Positions 5,386 through 6,005 of a stretch of DNA of 6,005 bases are shown in pieces (position 1 is the first letter of the stretch; each line of letters opens with the position of its first letter). The stretch lies in contig JAXDRV010000050.1 of NCBI GenBank assembly GCA_034090805.1, positions 1-6,005 of the forward strand, in the 5' to 3' direction. Source of the stretch: Ornithomonoglobus_A sp034090805. Lineage in GTDB: Bacteria; Bacillota; Clostridia; UBA1381. The notes beneath the pieces were generated by a model. That model worked only from the letters and a program-made list of their open reading frames with translations, had not been told where the DNA came from and searched no databases. The translations under genes and the position numbers were made by a program.

Positions 5386-6005
5386 ATGAAAGATACAACA
5401 ATATCGGAATCGGTAATTTACATAGGTGCTGACGATAAGGACATTGACCTGTTTGAAAGTCAGTATATTGTTCCCAACGGAGTTTCGTATAACTCATACG
5501 TTATACTTGATGAGAAAATTGCCGTTATGGACACGATCGACAAACGCCGCAGCGAGGAATGGCTGGCAAATCTCGAAAGAGCATTAAGAGGCGGAGAGCC
5601 GGATTATCTTATAATTTCGCATCTTGAGCCGGATCATTCGGCAACCATACAGAAGGCAGCGGAAAAATATCCCAACATGAAGTTAGTCGGAAATAAAAAG
5701 ACGCTTGCGATGCTGCCGCAGTTTTTTGAAATGAGCTTTGACGGCAGAACGGTTGAAGTGGGCGAGGGCGAGGAGCTTTCGCTCGGCAGACACACGCTGA
5801 AGTTCTTTATGGCACCGATGGTTCACTGGCCGGAGGTTATGGTTGAATATGAAACAACGGAAAAAATCCTGTTCAGTGCGGACGCATTCGGAAAATTCGG
5901 CGCTCTCGATACGGACGAGGATTGGGCGTGTGAGGCAAGACGCTATTACTTTAATATAGTAGGTAAATACGGCGCTCAGGCTCAGGCACTGCTTAAAAAG
6001 GCTGC
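5386..6005 (+). CDS. fprA: Flavodiiron protein (A-type flavoprotein), 5' part, cut by window end
   Basis: 206 codons of a flavodiiron protein, which reduces O2 to water (or NO to N2O) in the cytoplasm using a di-iron site and FMN, fed by rubredoxin or a similar carrier. Only the metallo-beta-lactamase-like domain is in view; the flavodoxin domain would lie beyond 6005. Signature stretches are YIGADDKDIDLFESQYIVPNG (residues 12-32) and the ligand motif H79-x-E81-x-D83-H84. H147 (in MVHWPE) and D166 (in FSADAFG) supply the next iron ligands; the last His is expected downstream. These numbers agree with well-known family members. The ribosome binding site AAAGGAG (5364-5370) is 15 bases from the ATG, which is long; no better in-frame start exists, because the upstream ATG at 5356 meets a stop after one further codon. 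The gene has its own promoter and a long leader, and runs divergently from pfp-larB. The fprA symbol follows the Clostridia naming and is tentative. Confidence 0.94.
   Translation, partial: MKDTTISESVIYIGADDKDIDLFESQYIVPNGVSYNSYVILDEKIAVMDTIDKRRSEEWLANLERALRGGEPDYLIISHLEPDHSATIQKAAEKYPNMKLVGNKKTLAMLPQFFEMSFDGRTVEVGEGEELSLGRHTLKFFMAPMVHWPEVMVEYETTEKILFSADAFGKFGALDTDEDWACEARRYYFNIVGKYGAQAQALLKKA

Overview
The window looks like a stretch of chromosome from a low-to-middle GC anaerobic member of the Clostridia (Firmicutes), perhaps a gut species. The evidence is strong AGGAGG-type ribosome binding sites, AT-rich intergenic DNA with recognisable sigma-A promoters, and a typical anaerobe gene set: ferrous iron transporter FeoB, a pyrophosphate-type phosphofructokinase and a flavodiiron protein. 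Taxon is inferred from protein style only. I see no phage, transposase, tRNA, rRNA or CRISPR array.

Layout. (1) At 1-83 lies the end of an unassigned upstream segment, with a perfect GC hairpin directly before the feoB ribosome binding site. (2) feoB (84-2549, +) is a full-length Fe(II) transporter with a large acidic insertion in its first outer loop. (3) The 286-base gap after feoB holds a small GC hairpin and a striking 87-base inverted repeat (2701-2787). (4) A 59-residue FeoB-associated Cys-rich membrane protein (2836-3015, +) follows. (5) A hairpin at 3044-3070 serves as a terminator between two convergent units. (6) On the minus strand, a PPi-type 6-phosphofructokinase (3832-5067) and larB (3080-3826) form a tight two-gene operon with a 5-base gap. 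(7) A 318-base divergent intergenic region (5068-5385) holds promoters for both directions, a dyad over one -10 box and a long leader that can fold. (8) A flavodiiron protein gene (5386 to the window edge, +) is cut off after 206 codons.

How the genes fit together. FeoB and the small Cys-rich protein form an Fe(II) uptake pair. The flavodiiron protein uses a di-iron centre to reduce O2 (or NO), a protective function in anaerobes that depends on iron. The phosphofructokinase serves glycolysis with PPi as likely phosphoryl donor. LarB makes the first intermediate of the nickel-pincer cofactor of lactate racemase-type enzymes; larC and larE are not in this window. The pairing of larB with a glycolytic gene is the least expected arrangement.

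No clearly new system is visible. The best candidates for a second look are the long inverted repeat between the two Feo genes, the structured leader of the flavodiiron gene, the pfp-larB pairing and the acidic FeoB loop.
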